Shown piece by piece: positions 32,601 to 42,276 of a stretch of DNA of 64,000 bases. The first letter of the stretch is position 1; the number at the start of each line of letters is the position of its first letter. The notes beneath the pieces were generated by a model. That model searched no databases and was not told the DNA's origin. It saw only the letters and a list, made by a program, of their open reading frames with translations. The position numbers were made by a program, and so were the translations under genes. This stretch comes from Ditylenchus dipsaci. Its lineage: Eukaryota; Nematoda; Chromadorea; Rhabditida; Anguinidae. The stretch spans positions 434,001-498,000 of the forward strand of contig SADC01001147.1 in NCBI GenBank assembly GCA_004194705.1, read 5' to 3'.

Positions 32601-34777
32601 AAGGTTTAAATGAAATAACCTATCTTTCATAGCAAAAATATTCGATTTCGCGCGATTAAGCAGGTTTTCGTTAAGCAGGTTTTCGTTAAGCAGGTTTTCG
32701 TTAAGCAGGTTTTCGTTAAGCAGGTTTTCGTTAAGCAGGTTTTCACCTAGCCTAAAAAAAAATTACAATTTAGAAAACACTGAGAAACACTCTTGTTTAT
32801 GTATTTACTGCGGGGAATCGATGATTTACTGCGGGAAATCAGTATTTTGGTGCGTGAAATCAGTTTTAGCCTTTAATGAAATCAATATATGGTTATCAAT
32901 GTCAAGCGTTGAAAACCTGGGGCGGTTATAATAAAGATTACCCTTACCTCTACCTTTTACCCTTACTTCTACCTTTTACCCTTACCTCTACCTTTTACCC
33001 CTACCTCTACCTTTTACCCCTACCTCTACCTTTTTTTACCTTGAACTTTTACCCTTACCTCTACCCTTAACCTTACCTCTACCTTTTACCCTTACCTCTA
33101 CCCTTACCCTTACCTCTACCTTTTACCCTTACTTCTACCTTTTACCCTTACCTCTACCTTTTACTCCTACCTCTACCTTTTTTTTACCTTGAACTTTTAC
33201 CCTCACCTCTATCTTACCCTTACCTCTACCTTTTACTCCTACCTCTATCTTTTTTTTACCTTGAACTTTTACCCTCACCTCTACCCTTACCCTTACCTCT
33301 ACCTTTTACCCTTACCTCTACCCTTACCCTTACCCTTACCTCTACCTTTTACCCTTACCTCTACCCTTACCCTTACCTCTACCTTTTATCTCTACTTCTA
33401 CCTCTACCCTTACCTCTTACCCTTACCTCTACCTTCAACTTTTACCCTTACCTCTACCTCTACCTTTTGCCTCTACCTCTACCTTTACCTCTACCCTTAC
33501 CTTTTACCCTTACCTCTACCTCTACCTTTCACCCTTACCCTTATTTATTTAAATCCACAACACAAGATCCTTCATAAAATAAGAAAGATAAGGCTCATCC
33601 TGTTACGAAACTTCGTACAGCTGTTAAAGGAGCATGGTTTTTGCGCGCACTGGCATGTGCAAAATTTGAATTGGCGGGGGACACTTCTCTTTCGTCTCAA
33701 ACTTTACTCTTTGGAGTCTTTCGACATTACTCCAAAGAGTATAGTGCCAACCAAAAGAGAAGAGTCCCCCGCCAATCGAAACTTAGCACATGCTACTGCG
33801 CTCAAAAACCTTGGACTTTTAAAAAAGGCTGAAATACTTTTAAATTCCGAAATTTACCCCCTTTCTGCCTCAAAAGGCTCGTTTCCTGCCCCAAATTTGA
33901 AAAACTCTTTGTTCTCGGTAATTTTCTGATAAATTTAAAGTTTTGTTTTAACCATTTTGTGGTTCTGGATCTCAGCTTTCTAACATGCTATGAACTGATC
34001 ATATGAGTTTTTAAAAATTTGGAGGAAAATGTCTATGAATGGACAAAATCGTCGAAACAATTTTTCCTGTACAAAAACCTTTTTATGAAACTTTTTGAAA
34101 ACTCACTAAATCACTCAACAGCTTCCCAAAAAGCTGAGATTTAGAGCTATGAAATGGGTTTAAAAAATTGATTGAAAAATCACTCAGAACAGATGGTTTT
34201 TCAAATTTGGAGCAGGAAAAGAGCCTTTTGGAGCAGAAAAGGTACCATTTCAGGGTCGAAAAAAATTACAACCGTTAAAACCCCATAAATGTTAGGAACG
34301 TTTCTAAAACTGAGCTTTTTCATGCTTTTTCAAATGTTTCATAAGCTTCAAGCAATAAAATTGTTTTATTGTATGAAACCACTACTAGTTTAATAGTGAA
34401 AGGTCCATGCTTAGCAAGTCAACCAGCTGGCCTATGAACTTCCTCAGAATAAATATGCAAAGAATCCATGGAGCTACGCCCCAGAATTCCTGAAAGTTTT
34501 CAGTGACATTCGAGTTGCCGATTTTGGCCGGGCTGTTTTCGACTGTGTACTGCTGGGTTCTCCGAGACCTAAGGTAAATTTGAAGTTTATAATTTATCAA
34601 TAATTTTTAATATTTTAGGTGTGCTGGCTTTTTAACGACGAAAAGTTGTGGTTTGAAGACGTGACAGTAGAAGATACTGCAGACTTGTGCCGACTCACAA
34701 TACCTGTGGTTCAGTCCTGTCATTTTGGAGTCTACACTGTTTTGGCTGAAAATGAGGTTGCAAAGTTGACAGACTAA
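26658..34777 (+). CDS. Small protein with one C-terminal I-set Ig domain
   Basis: Proposed exons 26658-26720, 26919-27128, 34415-34573 and 34619-34777 all join in phase 0, giving 196 aa. The N-terminal half is polar and Ser/Asn/Pro-rich ([18 protein letters not shown]) with no signal peptide. The last two exons form one I-set fold: [20 protein letters not shown] then WLF, and [18 protein letters not shown] then AENE, supplying the Cys, Trp and the DxGxYxC-region Tyr (the usual second Cys appears replaced in HFGVYTV). Such single I-set proteins occur among cytoplasmic sarcomere/actin-associated proteins; that role is inference. The third intron is about 7.3 kb and holds three transposons, so the link between exons 2 and 3 rests on phase and frame only. 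Confidence 0.65.
27169..27385. repeat. One-ended pogo-like MITE fragment
   Basis: ACAGTCGAACCTCGATATAA start and CCGAAACCTCGATATAGTGG inside, followed by AGGCTTAGGCTTAGG-type simple repeat to about 27,475. The right end is missing. Confidence 0.65.
27529..29237. mobile_element. Foldback element with TTCGTAACA arrays carrying histone H4 cargo
   Basis: The left arm (27529-27750) and right arm (29035-29237) are inverted tandem arrays of TTCGTAACAAACAT-like units. The outermost words match: GGCTATACGAAG and CTTCGTACAGCC, then the TAACAGGACAATTTCG complement pair. Between them lies 1.28 kb of non-repeat DNA containing the H4 pseudogene. No clean target duplication is seen. The 95-107 codon ORFs across the arms are repeat translations. 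A lone arm end with the same sequence lies at 33,600-33,620. Confidence 0.85.
27757..28326 (+). pseudogene. Histone H4 pseudogene with introns
   Basis: Three blocks read as H4: 27757-27811 (GEKRLGK, then in another frame SKRH), 27869-27988 (ILRDNIRG, then after one missing base [19 protein letters not shown] then LIYEG), and 28257-28326 ([20 protein letters not shown]). The blocks are separated by plausible introns: GTAATT to TTCTAG and GTATGT to CTTTAG. The second block jumps from LIYEGTRSV straight to AKRKT, losing about 18 residues of helix 3/loop 2, so no functional histone fold is possible even if both one-base frame breaks were sequencing errors. The initiator ATG is absent. The conserved 3' codons end with TGA. 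Introns show it was copied from genomic DNA, not from mRNA. Confidence 0.9.
29281..29551. repeat. Inverted-repeat MITE, GCTGCGTCCCAATGAGTGAG ends
   Basis: AAGCTGCGTCCCAATGAG and CTCATTGGGGACGCAGTTT with long complementary arms, for example GGACTTGTTTAGATGGGAAC. A partial relative is around 15,960-16,260 (ATCGCTCACTCATT). Confidence 0.8.
29855..30865. mobile_element. Harbinger-type foldback with TACCCTTACC arrays
   Basis: Ends GGCCCGTATTAATAA and TTATTAATACGGGCC, flanked by CTG at 29852-29854 and 30866-30868. A 3-bp CWG target suits PIF/Harbinger. The arms (29875-30100 and 30590-30850) are degenerate tandem TACCCTTACCTCTACC words in inverted order. The centre keeps the C-terminus of a Harbinger transposase, so class and target agree. 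Confidence 0.85.
30308..30514 (+). pseudogene. PIF/Harbinger transposase C-terminal remnant (HARBI1-like)
   Basis: The 68-codon open segment has [10 protein letters not shown], the conserved 'xVLHNxC' helix of DDE_Tnp_4 transposases, followed by an acidic patch and [10 protein letters not shown], like the usual '(M)RDxIxxxYF' ending. The catalytic DDE residues and the N-terminus are absent, so it cannot be active. The flanking array arms and 3-bp target duplication belong to the same superfamily. Confidence 0.8.
31271..31483 (-). CDS. Element protein A (70 aa, charged), copy 1
   Basis: An unrecognised small protein of the two-gene foldback element. It opens [19 protein letters not shown], has a basic patch (LSKRSR) and ends in a helix-rich segment with [21 protein letters not shown] and YLKKISRFL. 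Copy 2 (36760-36993) keeps the frame without indels over all 70 codons and about 80% of residues, so selection on the protein is likely. A basic middle and helical tail would suit a nucleic-acid or protein binder, but that is a guess. It points away from protein B across a shared centre. Confidence 0.7.
   Translation of the reverse strand: MNQEDELWESRINEYEAAPNRRTTLSKRSRIDTNKDENLNLLCNNFCNRDTNSLTREDFVNYLKKISRFL
31909..32229 (+). CDS. Element protein B (106 aa, single-pass membrane plus coiled coil)
   Basis: The N-terminal about 45 residues are Asn/Ser/His-rich repeats ([12 protein letters not shown]). [13 protein letters not shown] cysteine cluster follows, then one hydrophobic span of about 20 residues ([19 protein letters not shown]), then a charged amphipathic segment [19 protein letters not shown] ending CMSGARHL. 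Topology suggests a small membrane protein with a C-terminal coiled coil. No family recognised. Copy 2 of the element preserves only the coiled-coil end (37241-37336). Confidence 0.65.
   Translation: MPALSSLGANNSGNNSAHNHSDHLSTHNNSGYNSADSNSAQCTPICDRKYGCGEIGCFILFFIALFLFAYFVVKFNEIYSERDDLKDQLAKTHDRLIHCMSGARHL
32935..33545. repeat. Degenerate minisatellite TACCCTTACCTCTACCTTT
   Basis: About 600 bp of pyrimidine-rich words with periods of roughly 6-18. It is the same sequence class as the arms of the Harbinger foldback at 29,855 but a single orientation, so probably an orphan or expanded arm. It resembles telomeric TTAGGC/TTAGGG strings but is too irregular. The 246-codon ORF here is a repeat artefact. 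Confidence 0.85.
33617..33833. repeat. TTAAAGGACC-family MITE, copy 3
   Basis: TTAAAGGAGCATGGTTTTTG and CCTTGGACTTTTAA ends; GGCGGGGGACACTTCTC arm mirrored by AGAGTCCCCCGCC. It abuts a lone H4-element arm end (CTGTTACGAAACTTCGTACAG). Confidence 0.75.
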
Positions 34778-35569
34778 TTGAGTGCTAATTTATAAATTTG
34801 GGAAAAAATTTGCGGCATCAATGAAAATTATGGTTCACTTTAAAAAGATTTCCACAGAAATTTTGAGATTTAACGTCAAAATATTTATTTTTGCTGCCCA
34901 TATCTCAAGAAGCAATAAATAGAATGTCCCTTTTCGATGTGAACAAACCCCAAAAAGTCTGTTTCTGGTTAAGCGACCTAATCCTGCGCTAATTTGGGGT
35001 CTTTAAATACCCGTACGAATGGCTTAAGTGCTCTTGCTCTGTTGTTTAGAAAATTTTTCCAAGAATATCAGAAGTAAAATATTCGAATTCGTTTGTAAAC
35101 CCCTATGTGGCAGATTCAAATGGTCAAGTTTTAGGTGGGACGGGCAGTGACCACCGCTACCTTGCTACCACTCTCCTACCAGCAAATGCCCAATCAACAA
35201 CAGTTTTGATCAGCTCGTTGATTTCTAGACTAGAATTGAAACTTTAGTATAAAACAACTTTCTCCTTGAATAAATTTGATTATTATAACTAAAGAGGTAT
35301 CCAAACTCACCATCCACAAACAATACGTTTTCATTTAAGGACAAAACGGGAAAATGCCCGAGTGACACCCTCGCTATAGTTACACCCTATGCTGTTCCCA
35401 ACAAATAAAAATACCCTCAATATAGCGACACATGTCAAGTTTTGTTCATTAAAGTTGCAACTTTAAGTGAAATTTCTTTAAAAAACGAATTTTAAGCTCT
35501 CGGTCAATTGCTTCCATATTAATTACGGGGGTTTTCATTTGTTTTCGTTGCCGATATGCAACCCAATGA
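34778..35569. other. No gene recognised
   Basis: 3' flank of the Ig gene. AT-rich, no convincing exon or repeat apart from a short ACAAAACGGGAAAATGCCCG stretch near 35,340 that resembles the ends of the 15,577 element. Confidence 0.4.
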
Positions 35570-35997
35570 GGCTAGGGAAGATTGCCAAAAACGGAAATTG
35601 CCAAATGTAGGATTTCCCAAAACGAAAATTGCCAAAACGAAAATTGCCAAAAAGGAAAATTGCCAAACCGAAAATTGCCAAAACGACATTTGCTTTTAGT
35701 GCAACAGACGAAATAAAAAAGTGTTATGTGTGAAAAAAAAAGTACAGTCAAACCTCGGTGTAGCGACACCCCTTGGGACCGGCCTTGGAGTATCTCTATA
35801 CTGGAGTGTCACTATATTGGAGCGTCACTTTAGTCATTTTCCTTTAGCCAAACCCAAACGAATGGATAAATGAAGGGTACGTCATGTGAAACTGAGTGGT
35901 ATATGTTCGTATCACTAAGCTTTTTTTGTCATGGCAATTTTCGTTTTGGCAGTTTTCGTTTTTGGCAATTCTCGTTTTTGGCAATCATTCCCTAGCC
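35570..35997. mobile_element. Foldback element, TTGCCAAAACGAAAA arrays
   Basis: CCAATGA duplicated at 35563-35569 and 35998-36004 (an 8-bp reading is possible with a shared C). Ends GGCTAGGGAAGATTGCC and GGCAATCATTCCCTAGCC. The arms are tandem units of about 15 bp. The centre holds a one-ended pogo-like MITE (35743-35840). Confidence 0.85.
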
Positions 35998-36759
35998 CCA
36001 ATGATGTATATAATGCCGAACAACTGTAGTACAGTTCAAAACTGCCATACAGTTGTGATTAATTTTTGCAATTGTACTGCTGTTTTTTTGGCATTATTCA
36101 CATGACTGTTCCAATCGAATTTTTTTTTAAATTTCAGTTTTCTCTCATGAAACACTATAGTTTTGCTATTTAGGCCCGCAACCCTCAATTTAGATGCTGA
36201 AAAATGTGTACGTTAATTCCAGAAATACGAGTCTGAATGGCGAATTTATAGTGGTTGACCAACCTTCGACCAGCAAAATCTATATGGTTCAGATTATACT
36301 GACGTATAAGAGCTGTCAAAAGACTTTATAAATTGGGTTGAAAGGTGCTAGACCCTAGACGGAATGAGCTTTTGGTGTATACATAAAAGCGACAGGCCAC
36401 TGTATTACCATATGCTAAACCCTCGACATGGGTAGGTGAAAACCTGCTTAACGAAAATCTGCTTAACGAAAATCCGCTTAACGAAAATCCGCTTAACGAA
36501 AATCTGCTTAATGGCGCGAAATCAAATATTTTGCTATATAAGCTACATTTTTTCGTCTAAGCCTTGTTTTTTATATTTTCTTTGCTGGTTTTCCATATGC
36601 AACTTATACTTGTTTATTTTACATATCATAATTATTTGTTTGCAAGTATTATTACACACTCAAGAAACCAGATTTACAGCTACTCTTAGTAATTTTTTTT
36701 ATTTATAATCAAAGTATTAAACTTATTTACTTGTCGATTTTATGTTTACATATATATAT

Positions 36760-36993
36760 TTAAAGAAATCTGGAAATTTTTTTAAGATAATCAATGAAAC
36801 CTTCTCTTGTTAAGGAGTTAGCGTCTCTATTGCAAAAATTATTGCATAGTAAATTAAGATTTTCGTCTTTGTTATTCTCACTTCGAGATCTTTTAGAGAG
36901 GGTTGTTTGACGGCTGGGAGCCGCTTCATACTCAAGTATGCGACTTTCCCACAATAAATCTTCTTGTTTCATTTGTTCCACTAACTTGCTCAT
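36760..36993 (-). CDS. Element protein A (77 aa), copy 2
   Basis: Homologous to 31271-31483 with a seven-residue N-terminal extension (MSKLVEQ) and no indels in the shared 70 codons. [40 protein letters not shown] and YLKKISRFL are conserved. Many differences are at third positions or conservative. The last codons lie inside the inverted arm, so a second copy of the coding end ([10 protein letters not shown]) sits at about 37,489-37,530 on the plus strand. Confidence 0.7.
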   Translation of the reverse strand: MSKLVEQMKQEDLLWESRILEYEAAPSRQTTLSKRSRSENNKDENLNLLCNNFCNRDANSLTREGFIDYLKKISRFL

Positions 36994-37240
36994 TGGTGGC
37001 TTTTTCTCAAGCAGAGTATTCCAGACACGATGCTAAGGTTCTAAGGAATTATTTGTCCGGCTAAGTTCAGTCGTAGTGCGGCTTTGTACATTCCAAAATT
37101 CAATGCTATATCGAGCCTTTATTAGTTGACGTGGAAAAAAATAGTCTTTAACATAGTCTGAATAAAACATACTGTTTTTTAATGATGCAAAATTTGTATA
37201 AAATACACTCACTGTCTCCTTCTTCACCCACACCATTAAA

Positions 37241-37336
37241 AACGAGATCTATAATGAACGAGCTGACCTTCAAGACCAATTGCTGAAAACCCATGACCGT
37301 CTTATTCATTGTATGTCTGGCGCAAAACATTTGTAA
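37241..37336 (+). pseudogene. Element protein B, 3' remnant in copy 2
   Basis: 31 codons match the coiled-coil end of protein B: NEIYNERADLQDQLLKTH then [13 protein letters not shown] and TAA. The N-terminal repeat and membrane span are missing and upstream sequence is unrelated. Confidence 0.8.
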
Positions 37337-38127
37337 TTCACTTTAGTAGTGCTATTGTTTTGGCATTGAATTTCGGCTTTTCTTCTGTCTCTCACTTTGA
37401 AAGATACTCATTTGCTTACTCATTCAATGAATATCGTCTTTTTTTGCAACAGTAAACTTTGTTTATTTTTCTGCTTGTAACAGATTTTATTGATTATCTT
37501 AAAAAAATTTCCAGATTTCTTTAAATATATATATGTAAACATAAAATCGACAAGTAAATAAGTTTAATACTTTGATTATAAATAAAAAAACTTACTAAGA
37601 GTAGCTGTAAATCTGGTTTCTTGAGTGTGTAATAATACTTGCAAACAAATAATTATGATATGTAAAATAAACAAGTATAAGTTGCATATAGAAAACCAGC
37701 AAAGAAAATATAAAAAACAAGGCTTAGACGAAAAAATGTAGCTTATATAGCAAAATATTTGATTTTGAGCCATTAAGCAGATTTTCGTTAAGCGGATTTT
37801 CGTTAAGCAGATTTTCGTTAAGCGGATTTTCGTTAAGCAGATTTTCGTTAAGCGGATTTTCGTTAAGCAGATTTTCGTTAAGCGGATTTTCGTTAAGCAG
37901 ATTTTCGTTAAGCAGGTTTTCACCTACCCCTCGACATAGTGACACCTTTCAAGAATTTTTTTGAAAACCCTCGCTACAGTGACACCCCGTTATAGTGACA
38001 CCCCAAGGCCGGTCCCGAGGGGTGTCACTATAGCGGGGGTTGACTTTAATATAATATTCATTCACTGCGAAATACTGCAGTTTCAGCTTAAAGAATTATG
38101 CTTCATATAAAGCATAATGAATATAAC

Positions 38128-38265
38128 AGGGTACATCCAGAAGCGGGCATTTTTTCACAAAAAGCGGACAGTTTTTCACTAAAAGTGGCCACATTTTCGC
38201 CTATTTGACTAGAACGAAAAAATGCGGGCACTTTTCACCAAACGTGGGCATTTTTACGTATCCTA
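38128..38265. repeat. Solo array of GCGGGCATTTTTTCAC units
   Basis: A single-orientation array beginning GGGTACATCCAGAAGCGGG and ending CATTTTTACGTATCCTACC. It looks like one arm of a foldback related in style to 15,577; the partner arm is missing. Confidence 0.65.
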
Positions 38266-38409
38266 CCTTTTTAGTAGTATGCAGGGTGGTCCTTTTCTCA
38301 CTTTTTTGGCAAAAAATTGTTCTGATCGAATTTTGTAAATCTACAAACGTCAGTCGACTCAGAATGGAATAGCAATTATTTGGTGCATAATGTGAAAAAC
38401 ACGATTTTT

Positions 38410-39073
38410 CGGTCTTCCTATGTTTTGGGCGTTTGCCCATCCAGAGTTCATCCACAGACCAGAAATTTTTTGCAGCTATTCTGAAAATTGCTCTGGGGTC
38501 GACGTTGACCCAACCGTAGTTCCAGGGTTGATCGATTTTTCCGGCAGGCTCATCTGTGCTGTCCATTTACTAATATTAATGCATCCACTTGGGATCCATG
38601 TGCTTTATTCATTAATCCTAGGACGACCACGTTAAAATGGTCACTCCTGACCACGTTGAACACATTGTGGTCATACGTAAAAAATACAATTTTGAAATCA
38701 TGATGGGCTACGCAGTTAGAAACACCCTCTTAGAATGTGTTTCATAATTGTTAATCTGAAACCCATCTAAATAAGAGAGGATAAAATATAAAATAAAGTC
38801 TGCAGCTGTGTAATCTATCATCATTTCAAAAGTGTATTCATCCATAATGACCACAATGTGGTCAACGTGTTCATGTTCCTGCCGGGTATCATCATCATAT
38901 AAGCCCACCAAATATGTAATTTCGAAGCTGAGATTAAGGCCTACTTAGATTCTTCAACCCTTTTTAAAGATGGTTTATAAGGGTCAAAAAACGGTTCACA
39001 AATATGACATGACCACTTTGTGGTCAACGTTGTCGTCCTAGGGTTAAGAAAAATACGATAATCAACTAGCGAG
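38410..39073. other. Weak inverted repeat with GTCGTCCTAGG ends, no gene
   Basis: Words AATCCTAGGACGACC...GTTGACCACATTGTGG are mirrored by CCACTTTGTGGTCAACG...GTCGTCCTAGGGTTA (about 38,615 and 39,050). It looks like an old element between these points. Confidence 0.5.
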
Positions 39074-39331
39074 CAGTGCTGGCATTTCAGTATTTCGGCT
39101 ACGTTGGGGTGGATTTCTCGCTCCGGATCTGGCTCCCGGCTCCGTTGGGGTGAATTTCTCGCTCCGTATCTGGCTCCCGGCTCCGAGAGGGGAAATTTTC
39201 CGCTCCGGATCTGGCTCCGGCTCGGAGCCAGAGCGGGAGCAGAGCGGCTCTGGCTCCGGTGCAAGAAAGTGTCAACGAAATAACTGATTAAATGAGCCAT
39301 ATAAACAAAAATATGACGGCTTGAGTTCAGA

Positions 39332-40189
39332 ATCCCCCCCCCCCCACGGGGAGTGATCAGACGGAGGAGATAACATCATATTCGTGTTTCTCGACCCCGA
39401 TTTCATGAGAAAGCCGTCTGTTTTTTTAATTCTGAGAAAAAAAAATTTCGAACCACAGGGGGGGGGGGGGGGGGGGGTATCATGGTTTTTTAGTCAAAAT
39501 TTAAAAAATTTGAATTGGCGCCTTTTGAATTTTAAAGGGATTGAGGGCTGTATAGGGAGGGGAAGGGAATAAAAGGGGCCACTAATCACACAGGGGCCAC
39601 TAACAAGAAGATGTTGAACATAGTTTTGAATACTGGGGCTTACCGCATAAATAAACTCTGGTATGCATGCTTTTTCATGCATCCAGAGTCACTTTCGAGT
39701 GATTTGTGTCTAAGGTATGTGGGTGTGCGCATCTCAACTCCAAGCAACCAAGCCCCTGCGCCCCCGAAGGAGTGCCGGGGGCTTGAGAGTTAGAGATGCG
39801 CGCACACACTTACCTTAGACATGATTCCGAGAAGTACTCTTGACCATAAAATGCATATAGAGTCTCTTTTTGCCATGGCCCACTTGAAAAACATGATGAG
39901 GCAATCGAGGAATACAAACATTTGAATTTCTGACGTTCTGCCATAAAAGTGGCCCCCTTTTATTCCCTTCCCCTCCCTATACAGCCCTTAATCCCTTTAA
40001 AATTCAAAAGGCGCCAATTCAAATTTTTCAAATTTTGACTAAAAAACCATGATACCCCCCTGTGGTTCGAAAAATTTTTTTCTCAGAATTAAAAAAACAG
40101 CCGGCTTTCTCATGAAATCGGGGTCGAGAAACACGAATATGATTTTATCTCCTCGATCTGATCAGTCCCCGTGGGGAGGTGGGGGGATT
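39332..40189. repeat. Foldback with poly-C/poly-G tracts and module copy 3
   Basis: Arms match over long stretches: CGTGTTTCTCGACCCCGATT against AATCGGGGTCGAGAAACACG. The centre has GGGAGGGGAAGGGAAT / ATTCCCTTCCCCTCCC arms and the GCGCATCTCAACTCC module at about 39,640-39,850. A run of about 18 G lies near 39,460. Confidence 0.8.
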
Positions 40190-40244
40190 CGAAACTGCAA
40201 CCAATATGACAACAAGTACAGTACAGGAACACAGTGATAACGAA

Positions 40245-40382
40245 TACCGTATTCTCTCTAATAGAACGCCACCTTCTAGAGCCAAAACTAGGAGGGTTAA
40301 CTATGTTTATTGCATTTTTAACACAAAGCCAAAAAATTTTTGGAGGTTAAAAAACGCCATGGCGTTCTATTAGAGAATATGG
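40245..40382. mobile_element. MITE of the ACCGTATTCTCTCTAATAGA family
   Basis: ACCGTATTCTCTCTAATAGA and TCTATTAGAGAATATGGT with GGCGTT arms; 138 bp. Confidence 0.75.
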
Positions 40383-40602
40383 TGAATTGGGAATAACAAA
40401 CACACAAACCCTCACAAATCAATCAAATCTCCGGCCAGCGTTAGCAGCACTTTCTCTCGAATGCAGCCTTTTGAGTTTAGATGGTGGAGGGTGGAGAATG
40501 GATGAAACAATAATAGGCGGAAACTAAGGGCAGAGCAAAATTAACATTAGGATTCCTGTTGCGAGACAAACATTTACTTGGGTTTAATCATATAGACAAT
40601 TT

Positions 40603-42276
40603 GGCTGTACCGAAAAAGGTAAAGAAATATTTGGTAAAAGGCACATTTGGTAAAAAAACTTTTTGGTAAAAAAAATTTGGTAAAAGCACATTTGGTAAAA
40701 ATTTTTTTGGTAAAGGCACATTTGGTAAATTTTTTTTGGTAAAGGCACATTTGGTAAAATTTTTTTGGTAAAGGCATATTTGGTAAATTTTCTTTTAGTA
40801 AGGCACTTTGTAGTTGTTTTTGTGTCAAAGACCTTCTTATTCCAACTTTTTCTTCTCTTTCCCTTTCTTTCTCCAGGTTTCTATATCTATATCCTCCCAG
40901 TAAAATTCTTCTTAATTAGACTCATTTTTCTAACTTAAAATAATGTGTTAGATTAGGTTTGTTAGGACCGAAATCAATATTTCACCCACGCAACCCCAAA
41001 ACGTGCGGTGGTTATCTCCTGGTCAGGTGGATGTCCACCTGGATGGCCTTCAAAATTAAAATTTCTTTATAATAAAAAATAAACCATTTTTTCTTACTTA
41101 AAATTGTGTGAGGAATTCGGCTTGTTAAGACCAAAAGTGCGACTTTAACTACCCAACTCCAAACCTGGGTGGCTACCACCTGGACAGGTTGATATCCAGG
41201 TAACTCCAGAGTAAGGGTAAATTCACCCAAATGCCCTGAAAAGTCAAACGCCTGTTTTTATATCTTTAATTGGTCAAAAAGGTATGCGCTCAGGTGAATT
41301 CGAACCAGCGACCTCTAAATCAGCCCTTAGAATCACTAAAAACCTCATCATCCAGTGTGACCAAACCAAGTGGTCGTCCACTTGGATCAAAAAATTTTCA
41401 CGTTTTCGGGTTCCAAAACAACTTTTCTGCGCTGATTCGAGTATGCTGAAGATGGTTTGACAGTCGTAAAATCACGTTTTACCAAGAAATTTTTGAGTTA
41501 TTGCTAACGATTGATTTATCAAAATTGCTAACGATTGATTTTGATAAATCAATCGTTAGCAATAACTCAAAAATTTCTTGGTAAAACGTGATTTTACGAC
41601 TGTCAAACCATCTTCAGCATACTCGAATCAGCGCAGAAAAGTTGTTTTGGAACCCGAAAACGTGAAAAATTTTTTGATCCAAGTGGACGACCACTTGGTT
41701 TGGTTCGTCCCTCTGGATGGAGTTCTGAGCGATTATAAGTGGTGATGTAGAGCTTGCTGGTTCGAATCCACCTGGGCGCATACCTTATTTTTTTATCATG
41801 ATTTTGAGTATTTGAGTGGTGTAGAAGTCCATACACTCATCGCCAAGGTGGCTGGTTCCAACCCCTTCTTGATGCAATCAGTCCTGAGTAGAGGACCTCG
41901 ATTCATGTCCTGGTCACTAGGTGCTTAACGGGGTTCGGAGACCATAAAGTGCTTTTAGATGCCCTCCGAAAACGGTGTCTCTGTGACTAAAACCGCCAAT
42001 TCCGCGTCGAAATAAGATCTATGGACAAAAACAAGAACTCTATGACCAAAAAGATATACCACCCAAAATATCCATGGAAAAGTACTTTACCAAAAAGCTT
42101 TCTTACCAAATGTGCCTTTACCAAAAAAATTTTTACCAAATATGCCTTTACCAAAAAAAATTTTTACCAAATGTGCCTTTACCAAATGTGTCTTTACCAA
42201 AAAATTTTTTTACCAAAAAGTTTTTTTACCAAATGTGCCTTTTACCAAATATTTTTTTACCTTTCTCGGTACAGCC
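40603..42276. mobile_element. Foldback element with TTTGGTAAAGGCACA arrays, 8-bp TSD
   Basis: Exact duplication GACAATTT at 40595-40602 and 42277-42284. TIR GGCTGTACCGA. Arms 40615-40800 and 42075-42262 are inverted tandem 16-18-mers (ATTTGGTAAAGGCAC). The centre (40,820-42,050) holds another hairpin with CCAAGTGGTCGTCCACTTGG ends (41,360-41,705), tRNA-T-arm-like ends and a SINE-like tail, but no credible gene. Confidence 0.9.

Larger units (their letters stand above)
30880..32752. mobile_element. Two-gene foldback element, copy 1
   Basis: Exact 8-bp duplication TAAAAAAA at 30872-30879 and 32753-32760. TIR GGCTAGGTGAAAACCTGC. The left end is eight units of the 15-mer CTGCTTAACGAAAAC and the right end is about six inverted. 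Beyond the arrays the arms stay complementary for about 180 bp (to about 31,195 and from about 32,470). The unique centre has two small genes in opposite orientation (31271-31483 minus, 31909-32229 plus). No transposase-like ORF. Confidence 0.92.
36430..37929. mobile_element. Two-gene foldback element, copy 2
   Basis: Exact 8-bp duplication CTCGACAT at 36422-36429 and 37930-37937. Ends GGGTAGGTGAAAACC and its complement. Arrays of TCTGCTTAACGAAAA/TCCGCTTAACGAAAA units: five on the left, about nine on the right. Complementary arms extend about 370 bp and include the 3' end of gene A. Gene A is intact; gene B is reduced to its last 31 codons. Confidence 0.92.
36180..38055. mobile_element. pogo-like MITE split by the two-gene element
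   Basis: MITE words (AACCCTCG..., GTGACACC, GGCCGGTCCCGAGGGGTG, GGGGGTTGACT) flank the insertion at 36430-37929. The left half is worn (GTGCTAGACCCTAGACGG as in the 7,566 copy), the right half clearer. Confidence 0.6.

Noticed and set aside
33189..33929. 246-codon ORF, the longest in the window
   Set aside because: It is a translation of the TACCCTTACC-type minisatellite (Leu/Pro/Tyr repeats) running into a MITE; no protein-like composition.
37576..37923. 115-codon ORF with ILLYKLHF and repeated LTKI(C/R) units
   Set aside because: The repeats are the CTTAACGAAAA array translated; the hydrophobic tail lies in the mirrored arm and has no counterpart in copy 1.
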